Below are positions 16,152 through 25,040 of a DNA stretch of 64,000 nt, piece by piece; the stretch's first letter is position 1, and each line of letters starts with the position of its first letter. Source of the DNA: Candidatus Avelusimicrobium intestinipullorum (GTDB lineage Bacteria; Elusimicrobiota; Elusimicrobia; Elusimicrobiales; Elusimicrobiaceae); the NCBI GenBank assembly GCA_944324635.1, contig CALUXC010000001.1:372001-436000 (forward strand), in the 5' to 3' direction. The translations under genes and the position numbers were made by a program. The notes under the pieces were generated by a model, which saw only the letters and a list, made by a program, of their open reading frames with translations, had not been told where the DNA came from and ran no database searches.

Positions 16152-17849
16152 TTATTCAAAATCCAATTGATCCGGCGCCACGCCTTTCATCGCCAGCATG
16201 CGTTCGGTAATTTCCTTAAACACCGGTGCGGCGGCCGTACCGCCAAAGGTGTATTTGCTGGGGTTATCCAGCACGACCAGCACCGTAAACTGCGGGTCGG
16301 ACACCGGGGCAAATCCGCAGAAAGACACAATATGCTTCCGTTTGGCATATCCGCCTTCTTTACTCAGTTTTTCGGCCGTACCCGTTTTCCCGGCCACATT
16401 GTAGCCCTTAATCTGGGCACGCTTGCCAGAGCCTGCTTCCACTACGCTTTGCAGGGCTTTTTTCATGATTTGGGTGGTTTCTTCTTTTAGTACGCGGCGG
16501 ATTTTGACGGGTTTAGATTTCTTTTCCACCTTGCCGCCCGTATATTCAATACGGTCAATAATGTGCGGCTGCATCAGAATACCGCCGTTGGCAATGGCCG
16601 AGTAGGCATTGATTAACTGAATGGGCGTTACCGCTACGCCATAGCCATAGCCTTTGGTGGCGGTGTCCACCTTGGTCCAGCGGCTGTAGGGCAAGACGTT
16701 GCCTTTGGATTCCCCGTTAAAGTTAATGTCCGTCTTGGTGCCAAAGCCAAATGCTTTGATGTAGTAGAAGAGGTTTTTGGCTCCCAGTTCCAGGGCAATT
16801 TTACCGGCACCGATGTTGGAGGATAACTGCAAAATTTCGGGAATGGAAAGGAAATCTTTTTTGTGCTGGTTATCCCGCACCACTACGCCGCGGGCAATTT
16901 CCCACACGCGGCCGTCCATATCAATACTGTCGGTAATGTGCACTACGCCGGCGTCCAGCGCGGAAGAAATGGCAATCGTTTTGAAGGTGGAGCCCGGCTC
17001 GTAGGTGAACTGAAACGCCAGGGACTGCCCGTCTTTTACCGGGTAAGAAGCCGCGGCCAAAATTTTGCCCGTTTTGGGCTCCTGCACTAGGGCGATGCCG
17101 TGCTCGGCGCCGATTTCTTCCACGGCTTTTTTAAGGGCGCTTTCGGCATAAAACTGGGCCACCGCGTCTATCGTTAAATAGACGTTGGCTACGGACAATT
17201 CTTCCTTCAGTTTGCGGTCGTAAATAATTTCCCCGCGGCGGGCGCGTTTGGCGCGTTTTTTGCTGATGTCCTGGCTGAGCTCGCGGTTGTACATTTGTTC
17301 AATGCCGGAAAGGCCGTAGTTCTTGGAGTTGGACGCGCCAATCAGGTCCAGGGCACTGTCCCCATACGGGTGGATACGTTCATACTCCGGCGTTAATTCC
17401 AGCCCTTGCCCCAACGGTTTACGCAAAATTTGGGAAATTTTGATGTAATTGTCCGGCTTAATTTTTTTGGCCACAAAGAAGAAGTTGGAAGAGCGGTTCC
17501 ATTTTTCCAAAATGCGTTTTTTGGGAATGCCAAGCGTTTCGGATAAAAACGCCACCGTTTTATTTTTATCTTTTACGTAGCGTTTATTCACGCCGCAGGA
17601 GTGCGTGCGGACCGATTCTGCCAGTTCGCGGCCGTTTACGTCCAGGATTTTGCCTCTCAGGCGGTCTTCGGCCAGGTAGTTGTAGATGGCGCGTTCGGCC
17701 TTGGAGGAAAATTCTTCATACAAGAAAGTCTGCATATAAAACAACCGCACAAAAATGCACAAAGGCGCCAGCAGAATCACCATACCGGCTATGCGCATGC
17801 GGCTTTTTACGTTAAATACAAAAGGAGAAGCGGACTTTCTCTTAAACAT
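16152..17849 (-). CDS. ftsI: Division-specific transpeptidase (class B PBP, FtsI)
   Basis: FtsI crosslinks septal peptidoglycan in the periplasm. It has an N-terminal membrane anchor (about 19-38), a dimerisation domain, and the penicillin-binding domain with the three catalytic motifs: S287-TF-K290, S343-S-N345 and K487-TG. The 565 residues lack any PASTA domain, as in most Gram-negative FtsI. It follows ftsL by 3 bases and pairs functionally with ftsW in the same run. Confidence 0.95.
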   Translation of the reverse strand: MFKRKSASPFVFNVKSRMRIAGMVILLAPLCIFVRLFYMQTFLYEEFSSKAERAIYNYLAEDRLRGKILDVNGRELAESVRTHSCGVNKRYVKDKNKTVAFLSETLGIPKKRILEKWNRSSNFFFVAKKIKPDNYIKISQILRKPLGQGLELTPEYERIHPYGDSALDLIGASNSKNYGLSGIEQMYNRELSQDISKKRAKRARRGEIIYDRKLKEELSVANVYLTIDAVAQFYAESALKKAVEEIGAEHGIALVQEPKTGKILAAASYPVKDGQSLAFQFTYEPGSTFKTIAISSALDAGVVHITDSIDMDGRVWEIARGVVVRDNQHKKDFLSIPEILQLSSNIGAGKIALELGAKNLFYYIKAFGFGTKTDINFNGESKGNVLPYSRWTKVDTATKGYGYGVAVTPIQLINAYSAIANGGILMQPHIIDRIEYTGGKVEKKSKPVKIRRVLKEETTQIMKKALQSVVEAGSGKRAQIKGYNVAGKTGTAEKLSKEGGYAKRKHIVSFCGFAPVSDPQFTVLVVLDNPSKYTFGGTAAAPVFKEITERMLAMKGVAPDQLDFE

Positions 17850-17852
17850 AAC

Positions 17853-18110
17853 TTATTTTTCTTCCAACAAAACGATTTCGTGCGGCTTGGCCGGCACCAT
17901 GCCCAGCTTTTCTTGAGCCAGGCGTGTGATGTTAGCGGGGCCCGCCAAACGGGATATTTCCAGCTGCAGGTATTGATTGCGGGCTTCTTTTATTTCCACC
18001 TCGTTTTGCAGTTGGCTAATGGTGCGGCCCGAGCGGTTGATTTCAATACGCATCACGGCCACCCCAAACAAAAAGAATGCTAATACAAATAAAACGACAA
18101 AAATTCTCAT
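17853..18110 (-). CDS. ftsL: FtsL-like division protein
   Basis: An 85-residue single-pass protein: membrane segment at residues 3-20, then a coiled coil (SQLQNEVEIKEARNQYLQLE) and a short tail with RLAQEKLGMVPA, which resembles the conserved FtsL end. FtsL bridges the FtsQ-B complex to FtsW-FtsI in the divisome. It overlaps rsmH by ATGA and precedes ftsI, the standard position for ftsL. Sequence conservation in this family is weak, so position carries much of the call. Confidence 0.85.
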   Translation of the reverse strand: MRIFVVLFVLAFFLFGVAVMRIEINRSGRTISQLQNEVEIKEARNQYLQLEISRLAGPANITRLAQEKLGMVPAKPHEIVLLEEK

Positions 18111-18997
18111 GCTTTAATCCTTTCTATCACGCGCAGTTTGGCACTGCGGGCGCGGCGGTTCTGGCGCGTTTCTTCGTAAGACGGGCTGATGGCATGCTTG
18201 TTCACCAAGCGCCACTCTCCGCTTTTGGCCAGTTCCTTAAAACGGTTTTTTACCAAACGGTCTTCCAGCGAATGGAACGTCAGCACCGCGGCGCGGCCGC
18301 CGGGTTTTACGATATCCTGCAAGGCGCCAAGGGCCGTTTCCACCGCTTCCAACTCGCGGTTGCAGGCGATGCGAAGCGCCTGAAAAGTTTGCGTGGCGGG
18401 GTGCGTTTTGCCGCGCTTGCCGCCATAGACGTTTTCCACAATCTTAGCCAGGCAAGACGTGGTGGTAATGCGTTCCGTGCGCCGCGCCTGCATAATAGCC
18501 AGGGCAATTTTGGCGGCGTTGCGTTCTTCCCCGTAGTCTTGCAAAATGCGTTCCAGCTGGTCCATGGGCCAGGTGTTGACGATAACCTCCACACTAAGCG
18601 GGTTTTGGCGGTCAAAACGCATATCCAGCGGCCCTTCGTGAATAATGCTAAACCCGCGGGCGGGATTATCCAGCTGGTAGGAGCTGAGCCCCAAATCAAA
18701 CAAGGCTCCGTCCGCCCCCGCAATACCCAGCTTTTTTAACTCTTTAGGCGCTTGGGTATAGCTCTCGTGAAAAGCGGTCAGCCGCTGGTCGTTTACGCGT
18801 TCCACGGCCATTTTAAGGGCTTCTTCGTCTTTATCAAAGCCCAGCAGCCGCGCCTGCGGCCCCAAACGGCTTAAAAAGAATTTGGCGTGCCCGCCAAGGC
18901 CCAGTGTTCCGTCCACATATACGCCCTGCGGATTGGAAAGCAGAAAATCGGCAATTTGCGGTGCCATAATGGGAATATGGGTCCAAATTTCACTCAT
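18107..18997 (-). CDS. rsmH: 16S rRNA C1402 N4-methyltransferase
   Basis: RsmH methylates N4 of C1402 in the ribosomal P site. The SAM-binding motif DGTLGLGGHAKFFL is near residues 29-42, followed by LFDLGLSSYQLD and the late signature TFHSLEDRLVKN. Length is 296 residues. In most bacteria mraZ precedes rsmH; here a metallopeptidase gene does, overlapping by one base (TAATG). Confidence 0.96.
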   Translation of the reverse strand: MSEIWTHIPIMAPQIADFLLSNPQGVYVDGTLGLGGHAKFFLSRLGPQARLLGFDKDEEALKMAVERVNDQRLTAFHESYTQAPKELKKLGIAGADGALFDLGLSSYQLDNPARGFSIIHEGPLDMRFDRQNPLSVEVIVNTWPMDQLERILQDYGEERNAAKIALAIMQARRTERITTTSCLAKIVENVYGGKRGKTHPATQTFQALRIACNRELEAVETALGALQDIVKPGGRAAVLTFHSLEDRLVKNRFKELAKSGEWRLVNKHAISPSYEETRQNRRARSAKLRVIERIKA

Positions 18998-20343
18998 TAG
19001 TTAAATCCTCCCTTATAACCGTTGGTGGGCACCAATTTGAGTTTATTAATTTTGGTTTTTTGTACCGTCTTTTTGGCCGCCGGTGTCGGTTGGGCAGGCT
19101 TGGCGGCGGGCTTGTCGGCCGGTTTATCCGCCGCGGGGGCGGCCGGCTGCACTTTGGCGGGTGTTTTCTTTTTGTCGTCCGTTAACAACAACCCGTCCCG
19201 ATGTGCTTTTTGCAAATCGTGCAGCCATACGTTTTCCAACACGCTCACTTTGTTAAAAGGCATTCCGTACGCGCGGTAAAGCGCTTGGTGCAGCGGGGTG
19301 CCGGATTTGATTTCGCTGCATAATTTATAAAATTCGTCCCGGGTGCGGGTTTTCAGCAGGTATTTCACCACGCTGTATGCCTGCGTGTACCACAGTTCGG
19401 CTTTGGCGGTATCGTAATCGCTTAACGTTTCGGTTTCGGTCATTTCTTCAAAGTGGATATAATCCCCTTTCAAAATACGCCGCATGCTGCGGTCCACCCA
19501 GCTGGGTTTTTCTTTGGTAGTGTTAATCTGCATATACACCGCCATTCCTTCCGACAGCCACAGCGGCGAAATGGTGGGCAAAAAGTATCCGTCAAAATAC
19601 AAGTGCGTCAGCTCGTGCACGGAAAGCGGATAAAAATTGTTCCCCTCTATCACATACATGGTATCGGCCCGCAAATCCGAAGACGCGCCCGACCAGGCAG
19701 GGCGTTTGGTAAATTTCATATAGCTGTTTTTTTCGCCAAAGAGCATAACCAAAATTTTGTTTGGTTTAATCACAATCGTAAAAGGTGTTAAATCCAACAT
19801 CAGGTTACCGTGAATATTGTCCAACACCGTTTTGATGGTGGACGTGACGGGGTTCTTTTCGCGGTAAATCAAGTAATTAAATGTGTCGGCCGTCAAAAAC
19901 CCGGGCGGCGGCGGAAGCCAGCGCACCTTTTGGGCCGAGTTGGCCGGGCGATAGGCCTGAACGGGCAAATCTTCTATTTTATTCTCCGGGGCGATTTTTG
20001 CAATGTTTTCCAACCCGGCAATCATTTTGTCAAACTGCTGCTGGTCTTCGGCCGGCGTAGGTGCTTTAGTTTCTTGTTTTTGTTCCTGTTTGGGTTCCGG
20101 CATGGGCGGGACCGAAATTTCCGGCCGCAGTTCACGCGCGCGGCCGCGTTCGCTTTTGGGCAAAGGAATATCCGCCGCTTTGGCGGGTTTAATCGGTTCC
20201 ACCACGTCCGCCCGCGGCGTGGAAGAAAACAAATCTTTTACCATTTCCTTCGGGTTTAACCCAAGCGACCGCAAAAGCGGAGGCGTAACCAGCACCACCG
20301 CCAGCAGCCACAAAAAGAAAACGAGCTTTTTGATCGTATTCAT
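18997..20343 (-). CDS. Membrane-anchored gluzincin-type metallopeptidase
   Basis: An N-terminal membrane segment (residues 7-25) is followed by a Pro/Lys/Glu-rich linker and a domain carrying H243-E-L-T-H247 with a downstream E265 in LWLSEGMAVY. HExxH plus WLSEGxAxY is the pattern of the peptidase MA-like group, so a zinc peptidase facing the periplasm is likely. The C-terminal ~60 residues are an Ala/Pro/Lys-rich tail. The gene is embedded between rsmG and rsmH with one-base overlaps on both sides, so it is expressed with division genes. Its substrate is unknown. Confidence 0.75.
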   Translation of the reverse strand: MNTIKKLVFFLWLLAVVLVTPPLLRSLGLNPKEMVKDLFSSTPRADVVEPIKPAKAADIPLPKSERGRARELRPEISVPPMPEPKQEQKQETKAPTPAEDQQQFDKMIAGLENIAKIAPENKIEDLPVQAYRPANSAQKVRWLPPPPGFLTADTFNYLIYREKNPVTSTIKTVLDNIHGNLMLDLTPFTIVIKPNKILVMLFGEKNSYMKFTKRPAWSGASSDLRADTMYVIEGNNFYPLSVHELTHLYFDGYFLPTISPLWLSEGMAVYMQINTTKEKPSWVDRSMRRILKGDYIHFEEMTETETLSDYDTAKAELWYTQAYSVVKYLLKTRTRDEFYKLCSEIKSGTPLHQALYRAYGMPFNKVSVLENVWLHDLQKAHRDGLLLTDDKKKTPAKVQPAAPAADKPADKPAAKPAQPTPAAKKTVQKTKINKLKLVPTNGYKGGFN

Positions 20344-20990
20344 TATTCGTGTTTGCCAAACAGCGCCAAATGGCGCTTTTTATCGTCGCACGGCAGCGTA
20401 TAGCGTTCCAGGCCTAAAAGAGCCGCTGCGTATTTGGAAGGGTCGCATTGCTGCGTTTGCGGGTGTTCCCCCTGGAAGGCAATAAACACCCCCCCTTCTT
20501 TTACCGCGCTCAAGCAGGCGGCCAAAATGTCCGGCAGCTGCCCCATGGCGCGTTCGGTCAAAAAATCAAAAGCGAATTGGGTTCCCTGTCCCAACCGCAC
20601 ATTTTTTACTTTAACGTTTTTTAATCCCAAATTCAAAATAACCCAATTCAAAAACGAACATCTTTTTTCCAAGCTTTCAATCAGCGTCACTTGCGCCTGA
20701 GGCAAGGCAATGGCAACCGTAAGGCCAATGTATCCCGCTCCGCTGCCAGCGTCGGCCGCCAGCGGGGCCGAAATCCCTTTGACGTGCGCCATGGCATTTA
20801 TTTTGGCCGCGGCGGCTAAACCGTCGCAAATATGGCGCTGGACAATCTCTTCCAGGCCGCTGGCGCTGGTTAAATTCAAAAAATCTTTCTTCTCCCACAC
20901 CAGGCCGGCGTAGCGCAGCAGCGTATCGGCCTGCTCGGGCGAGAGCGTCAGCCCGGCCTCGGAGGCAAAATTAATGAGCTGCTTTTGCAT
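20343..20990 (-). CDS. rsmG: 16S rRNA G527 N7-methyltransferase
   Basis: RsmG (GidB) methylates N7 of G527 in the 530 loop. The SAM-binding motif is DAGSGAGYIGLTVAI (about residues 80-94), followed by LIESLEKRCSFLNWV, both characteristic. It overlaps the 3' end of mnmG by 20 bases, the classic gidA-gidB arrangement. Its 215 residues are normal. Confidence 0.94.
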   Translation of the reverse strand: MQKQLINFASEAGLTLSPEQADTLLRYAGLVWEKKDFLNLTSASGLEEIVQRHICDGLAAAAKINAMAHVKGISAPLAADAGSGAGYIGLTVAIALPQAQVTLIESLEKRCSFLNWVILNLGLKNVKVKNVRLGQGTQFAFDFLTERAMGQLPDILAACLSAVKEGGVFIAFQGEHPQTQQCDPSKYAAALLGLERYTLPCDDKKRHLALFGKHE

Positions 20991-22764
20991 TTTTCAGCCT
21001 CCTAAAGCGTTCAATGTGCACAGCCAAGAGCTGCAAATCGGCCGGCGTTACGCCCGGAATACGCCCCGCCTGGCCCAAGGTTTGCGGTTTTACTTCGGCC
21101 AGTTTTTGGGCACTTTCAAACAACAGCCCGCGCACGGAAGAAGGGTCAAACCCTTCGGGAATTTTTACGCTGTCCATTTCCGCCAGGCGTTGGGCGTCTT
21201 TTTTGTTGCGCTCGTAATAACCGGCGTATTTGTGGTAAATATCGGCATGGGTGCGGGCTTTTTGCACCGTCCAGGGGAAAAGCTCCGTTTCGTTTTCGTC
21301 CGCCTGCGCGGCAGGGTGTTCAATCAGCCGTTGGCAGAGGGCTTGGTATTTTTCAAAAGGTGCTTTGTATTTCTCGTCCAAGAGGCCCAGTCTAAAAGCA
21401 TGGGGCGTAAGGCGCAGGTCGGCATTGTCGTTACGCAAGAGAATGCGGTATTCCGCGCGGGACGTAAACATGCGGTACGGTTCGTTGACGCCTTTATTAA
21501 TTAAATCGTCTATCAATACGCCGATATAGGCTTCGTCGCGCCGCAGGACAAAGGATTCTTTGGCTTGGGTTTTTAAGGCGGCGTTAATGCCGGCCATAAG
21601 GCCCTGTCCGCCGGCTTCTTCATAACCGGTGGTGCCGTTAATTTGCCCGGCCATAAACAACCCGGGAATGCGCTTGCTTTCCAAGGAAGGGAACAAATCG
21701 CGCGGATCGGAAAAATCATACTCAATGGCGTAGCCGGGGCGGGTGATGGACGCTTTTTCCATACCGGGAACGGATTTAATCAGCGCGCGCTGGACGTCTT
21801 CGGGCATGCTGGTGGAAAAGCCTTGAATATAATATTCCTCGGTGTGGAAACCTTCCGGCTCCAAGAAAAGCGGGTGGCTGGTAACATCGGGGAATTTTTT
21901 GATTTTATCTTCTACCGACGGGCAATAACGCGGCCCCAGGCCGTGAATGTTGCCGCTGTACATGGCGGAACGCTGGAAATTGGCGCGGAGGATTTTATCC
22001 GTTTCCAACGTGGTGCGGGTAATGTAGCAGCTTAAAAAGGTGCGTTTGGATTGTTGGACCGCGTCCGTAAAATGGGAAATGGGCTGAAGAGGATTATCAG
22101 ACGGCTGCAGGCGGAACTTGGAATAATCCAATCCGCGGGCGTTAATGCGCATGGGCGTACCCGTTTTGAAGCGCAGAATATTTAATTTCAAGTCCTCGCG
22201 GAGGTTCTTGGCCAACCCGTCCGAAGGCATATCGTTATAGCGGCCGCCGCGGAACATTTCCGTGCCGATATGAATGGTGCCCGCCAAAAAGGTACCGGTC
22301 GTCAGCACGACGGTTTTGGCGTGATAAAACGTATTGCGCAGGGTCAGCACGCCGTCTACGGCGTTATCCGAAACGGAAATTTTGACGGCTTCGTCCTGCA
22401 TAATATCCAAATTGGGCTGGAGTTCCAGAAAGTGTTTGAAAGTGAATTGGTAAACTTTTTTATCGCACTGCACGCGCGGGGAATGAACGGCGGGTCCTTT
22501 GCCGGTGTTGAGCATGTGGTAGTGCAGGGCGGCGTGATCCGTCACGCGGCCCATGGCGCCGCCCAAAGCGTCTATTTCGCGCACGATTTGCCCTTTGGCA
22601 ATCCCGCCGATAGACGGATTGCACGACATTTGGGCCACCGTGTCCAGGCTTTGGGTTAACAGGAGCGTTTTCGCCCCCAATTTGGCGGACGCCAACGCAG
22701 CCTCGCAGCCCGCGTGCCCCCCGCCGATTACCACCACATCGTATTTATCTTCACAAACAAACAT
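20971..22764 (-). CDS. mnmG: tRNA uridine-34 modification enzyme MnmG
   Basis: MnmG (GidA) uses FAD and works with MnmE to install the (carboxymethyl)aminomethyl group on U34 of several tRNAs. The FAD-binding motif GGGHAGCEAALASAKLG is near residues 13-29. Conserved signatures SCNPSIGGIAKG and GQINGTTGYEEAGGQGLMAG are intact. Length is 597 residues, close to the family norm. It begins directly after the mnmE stop, so the two partners are made from one message. Confidence 0.97.
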   Translation of the reverse strand: MFVCEDKYDVVVIGGGHAGCEAALASAKLGAKTLLLTQSLDTVAQMSCNPSIGGIAKGQIVREIDALGGAMGRVTDHAALHYHMLNTGKGPAVHSPRVQCDKKVYQFTFKHFLELQPNLDIMQDEAVKISVSDNAVDGVLTLRNTFYHAKTVVLTTGTFLAGTIHIGTEMFRGGRYNDMPSDGLAKNLREDLKLNILRFKTGTPMRINARGLDYSKFRLQPSDNPLQPISHFTDAVQQSKRTFLSCYITRTTLETDKILRANFQRSAMYSGNIHGLGPRYCPSVEDKIKKFPDVTSHPLFLEPEGFHTEEYYIQGFSTSMPEDVQRALIKSVPGMEKASITRPGYAIEYDFSDPRDLFPSLESKRIPGLFMAGQINGTTGYEEAGGQGLMAGINAALKTQAKESFVLRRDEAYIGVLIDDLINKGVNEPYRMFTSRAEYRILLRNDNADLRLTPHAFRLGLLDEKYKAPFEKYQALCQRLIEHPAAQADENETELFPWTVQKARTHADIYHKYAGYYERNKKDAQRLAEMDSVKIPEGFDPSSVRGLLFESAQKLAEVKPQTLGQAGRIPGVTPADLQLLAVHIERFRRLKNAKAAH

Positions 22765-24114
22765 TTATTTCCCCATGCAAAACTTGGAGAAGATAATTCC
22801 CAACACGTCATCGGGCGTTACCTCTCCGATTAAATCTTGTAAATACTTCAGCGCCCCGCGCAGATGTTCGGCATAAATTTCACCGCCCGCCTGCGCTTCC
22901 AAGCGAATAAGCGCGCTTTCCAATTCCGTCTGCGCCCGCAGCAAAGCCTCGTAATGGCGCAGGTTGGAAATCATCAGCCCGTCGGCCGTTTGGGCTTCCG
23001 TTACGTCGGCCGTAATCAACTGCTTCAAGGCTTCCAATCCTTCCCCGGTTTTGCAAGACACGCGGGCCGCGGCGTAACTTTCCGCCTCTTCCAAGTCCGG
23101 GGCGGCGGCCGTCAAATCCGCCTTATTCCACACGATAAGAGTGCGTTTGTTTTGGCGGCGGATATCCTGCCATAATTCTTTTTCTTCCGGGGTAACCGGG
23201 CGGGAAGAGTCCAGCACGAACAACACCAAATCCGCCGCTTCCATCGCGCGGTGACTGCGGCGCATGCCTTCTTTTTCGGCCGGGTCCAAGGCGTGTTCGC
23301 GGATACCGGCGGTATCGGTTAAAATGATTTTTTGCCCGTTAATTTCCAGCGTTTCTTCCACGGTGTCGCGCGTGGTGCCGCTCTGGTCGGACACGATGGC
23401 CCGGTCAAACCCTACCAGGGCGTTAAGCAGGCTGGATTTGCCGCTGTTGGGCGCACCCACAATGGCCGTTTTAAGGCCGTCTTTAATGTATTTGCCGACG
23501 GAAAAAGTATCCGCCAGCGCCTTGATATGGCTCAAAACGGCTTCTATTTCCCCCCGCACAAATTCGTCCGACAGCGGGGTCATTTCCTCGTCCACATCGT
23601 CTAAGCGCACTTCAATTTGCGCCAACAGTTCAGACAGGCGTTTTTTTATCTCGCTTACGCGCGCGGAAAGTTTTCCGTCCAAAGAGTCCATCGCCAGTTT
23701 ATGCGAGGCTTTGTTGCCGGAGGCAATCAAATCGCATAAGCCCTGGGCTTCCACCAGGTCCATTTTCCCGTTCAAAAAAGCCCGTTGGGAAAATTCCCCC
23801 CGCTTGGCCATCACCGCCCCATGCGCGCACAAAAGCTCCAAAAGGCGCCCTTTGATGTAGGGCGAAGCGTGCAGGGCAAATTCCACCACGTCTTCCCCCG
23901 TAAACGAATGCGGAGCTTTGAAATACGTGACGAGGGCTTTGTCCAGGGGTTCTGTACCGTCGTAAATAGTGCAAAGGGTTTGCCTGCGCGGTTCGGGCTG
24001 GGCAGAAAGGTGGGTCAGCTCGCCTAAAATGCGGCAAGATTCCGGGCCGGACAGCCGCACTAAAGCGACCGCCCCGCCTGCTCCCGTAGCCAAAGCGCAG
24101 ATGGTATGTTGCAT
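22765..24114 (-). CDS. mnmE: tRNA modification GTPase MnmE
   Basis: MnmE (TrmE) is the GTPase partner of MnmG. It has the N-terminal folate-binding domain, a G1 loop GAPNSGKSSLLNAL, the switch with SGTTRDT, the G3 DTAG, NKAD for guanine recognition, and the C-terminal CMGK (usually CIGK) that carries the essential cysteine. At 449 residues it is complete. An extended -10 TAAAAT lies six bases before the ATG with no ribosome site, so the long minus-strand transcript starting here is predicted to be leaderless. Confidence 0.97.
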   Translation of the reverse strand: MQHTICALATGAGGAVALVRLSGPESCRILGELTHLSAQPEPRRQTLCTIYDGTEPLDKALVTYFKAPHSFTGEDVVEFALHASPYIKGRLLELLCAHGAVMAKRGEFSQRAFLNGKMDLVEAQGLCDLIASGNKASHKLAMDSLDGKLSARVSEIKKRLSELLAQIEVRLDDVDEEMTPLSDEFVRGEIEAVLSHIKALADTFSVGKYIKDGLKTAIVGAPNSGKSSLLNALVGFDRAIVSDQSGTTRDTVEETLEINGQKIILTDTAGIREHALDPAEKEGMRRSHRAMEAADLVLFVLDSSRPVTPEEKELWQDIRRQNKRTLIVWNKADLTAAAPDLEEAESYAAARVSCKTGEGLEALKQLITADVTEAQTADGLMISNLRHYEALLRAQTELESALIRLEAQAGGEIYAEHLRGALKYLQDLIGEVTPDDVLGIIFSKFCMGK

Positions 24115-24120
24115 AGGTAT

Positions 24121-24129
24121 ATTTTATCA
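24121..24129 (-). promoter_or_regulatory. Extended -10 promoter of mnmE, predicted leaderless
   Basis: On the minus strand TG, one base, TAAAAT (24126-24121), then six bases to the ATG. It may drive the whole run down to murG. Confidence 0.6.
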
Positions 24130-24299
24130 CTTTTTGGGGGTGTTTTTGGGGGATTATTTCTCCTCGTGAAAAGCGCTTTTTTTTACCACGCGCGCAAAAA
24201 CGAAAAAAAAGCTATACTTTTGATAGCGGCCAAAAGCCTTGTTTTTAGCCGCCATGCGTGCTTTTTGGCACGCGCCAAACTGATAAGGGGTTACCGATT

Positions 24300-24854
24300 A
24301 TGGCAAAAAAAGTATTGGTTTTAACGGGCAGTCCCCGCCAGCTGGGCAATAGCGCCCTCTTGGCGGACGCATTTATCCAGGGTATAAAAGCCGCCGGGCA
24401 TACGGCACAAGTGTTTGAAACGGCTTTCCACCCGATTCTGCCCTGTAAAGCGTGCGATAAATGCTGGACGAACGGCAAACCGTGCGTATTTAAGGACGAT
24501 TTTGAAAAACTGGCCCCCATGCTGGAAGAAGCCGATGTGCTGGTTTTCTGTACGCCGCTGTATTGGTTTAATATGACGGCCCAGCTTAAAGCGGCGGTGG
24601 ACAAGCTCTACGCCTATATGAAACCCAACGCCCCGCGCAAACTGAAAATTAAGGAATGCGTGCTGTTGGCGGCGGCCGAAGGCAACGAGCAAGACGGCGA
24701 TTATGACGGATTGAAAGCCACGTATAAGTCTATTGCCGATTATTTGAAATGGACCGACCGCGGCATGCTGCTGGTGGGCGGTACCTGGGACGCCGGAGAA
24801 ATCATCAAAACGGGTAAGCTTAAAGAAGCCTTGGAATTGGGCCGCACCTTATAA
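24300..24854 (+). CDS. NADPH-dependent FMN reductase / flavodoxin-like protein
   Basis: A 184-residue flavodoxin-fold protein. The phosphate loop GSPRQLGNSALLADAF (about 9-24) binds FMN phosphate, and CTPLYWFNMTAQLKAAVDKLYAY is the usual second signature of the iron-sulfur flavoprotein/NADPH FMN reductase group. It carries a CKACDKCWTNGKPCVFKDD motif, typical for this subgroup. The ATG at 24300 has AAGGGG 9 bases upstream; an upstream in-frame TTG at 24258 lacks one. A TATACT box near 24211 may be its promoter. It is monocistronic and splits two minus-strand clusters. Substrate unknown. Confidence 0.88.
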   Translation: MAKKVLVLTGSPRQLGNSALLADAFIQGIKAAGHTAQVFETAFHPILPCKACDKCWTNGKPCVFKDDFEKLAPMLEEADVLVFCTPLYWFNMTAQLKAAVDKLYAYMKPNAPRKLKIKECVLLAAAEGNEQDGDYDGLKATYKSIADYLKWTDRGMLLVGGTWDAGEIIKTGKLKEALELGRTL

Positions 24855-24876
24855 GCACCCGTCGGACAGTTTTTAC

Positions 24877-24907
24877 AATCCTTCCGCCCAAGCGGAAGGA
24901 TTTTTTA
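24877..24907 (+). terminator. Terminator of the flavodoxin-like gene
   Basis: AATCCTTCCGC pairs with GCGGAAGGATT and is followed by TTTTT. A weaker CCCCC/GGGGG hairpin with a T-run follows at about 24945-24968. Confidence 0.85.
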
Positions 24908-24992
24908 TGTCTGTTTTTTTACCCGATGAACCCATTTTTAGAAATCCCCCCTTTTCGTGGGGGTTTTTATTCTATTGGCTAGAAGCTCATAA

Positions 24993-25022
24993 AAAATCCC
25001 CGGGTGTTTGCCCGGGGATTTT
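24993..25022 (-). terminator. Terminator after jag
   Basis: AAAATCCCCGGG pairs with a matching CCCGGGGATTTT arm; on the minus strand it ends in a T-run. It closes the rpmH-to-jag run. Confidence 0.85.
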
Positions 25023-25040
25023 AGAAAACTTCCAAGAAGT

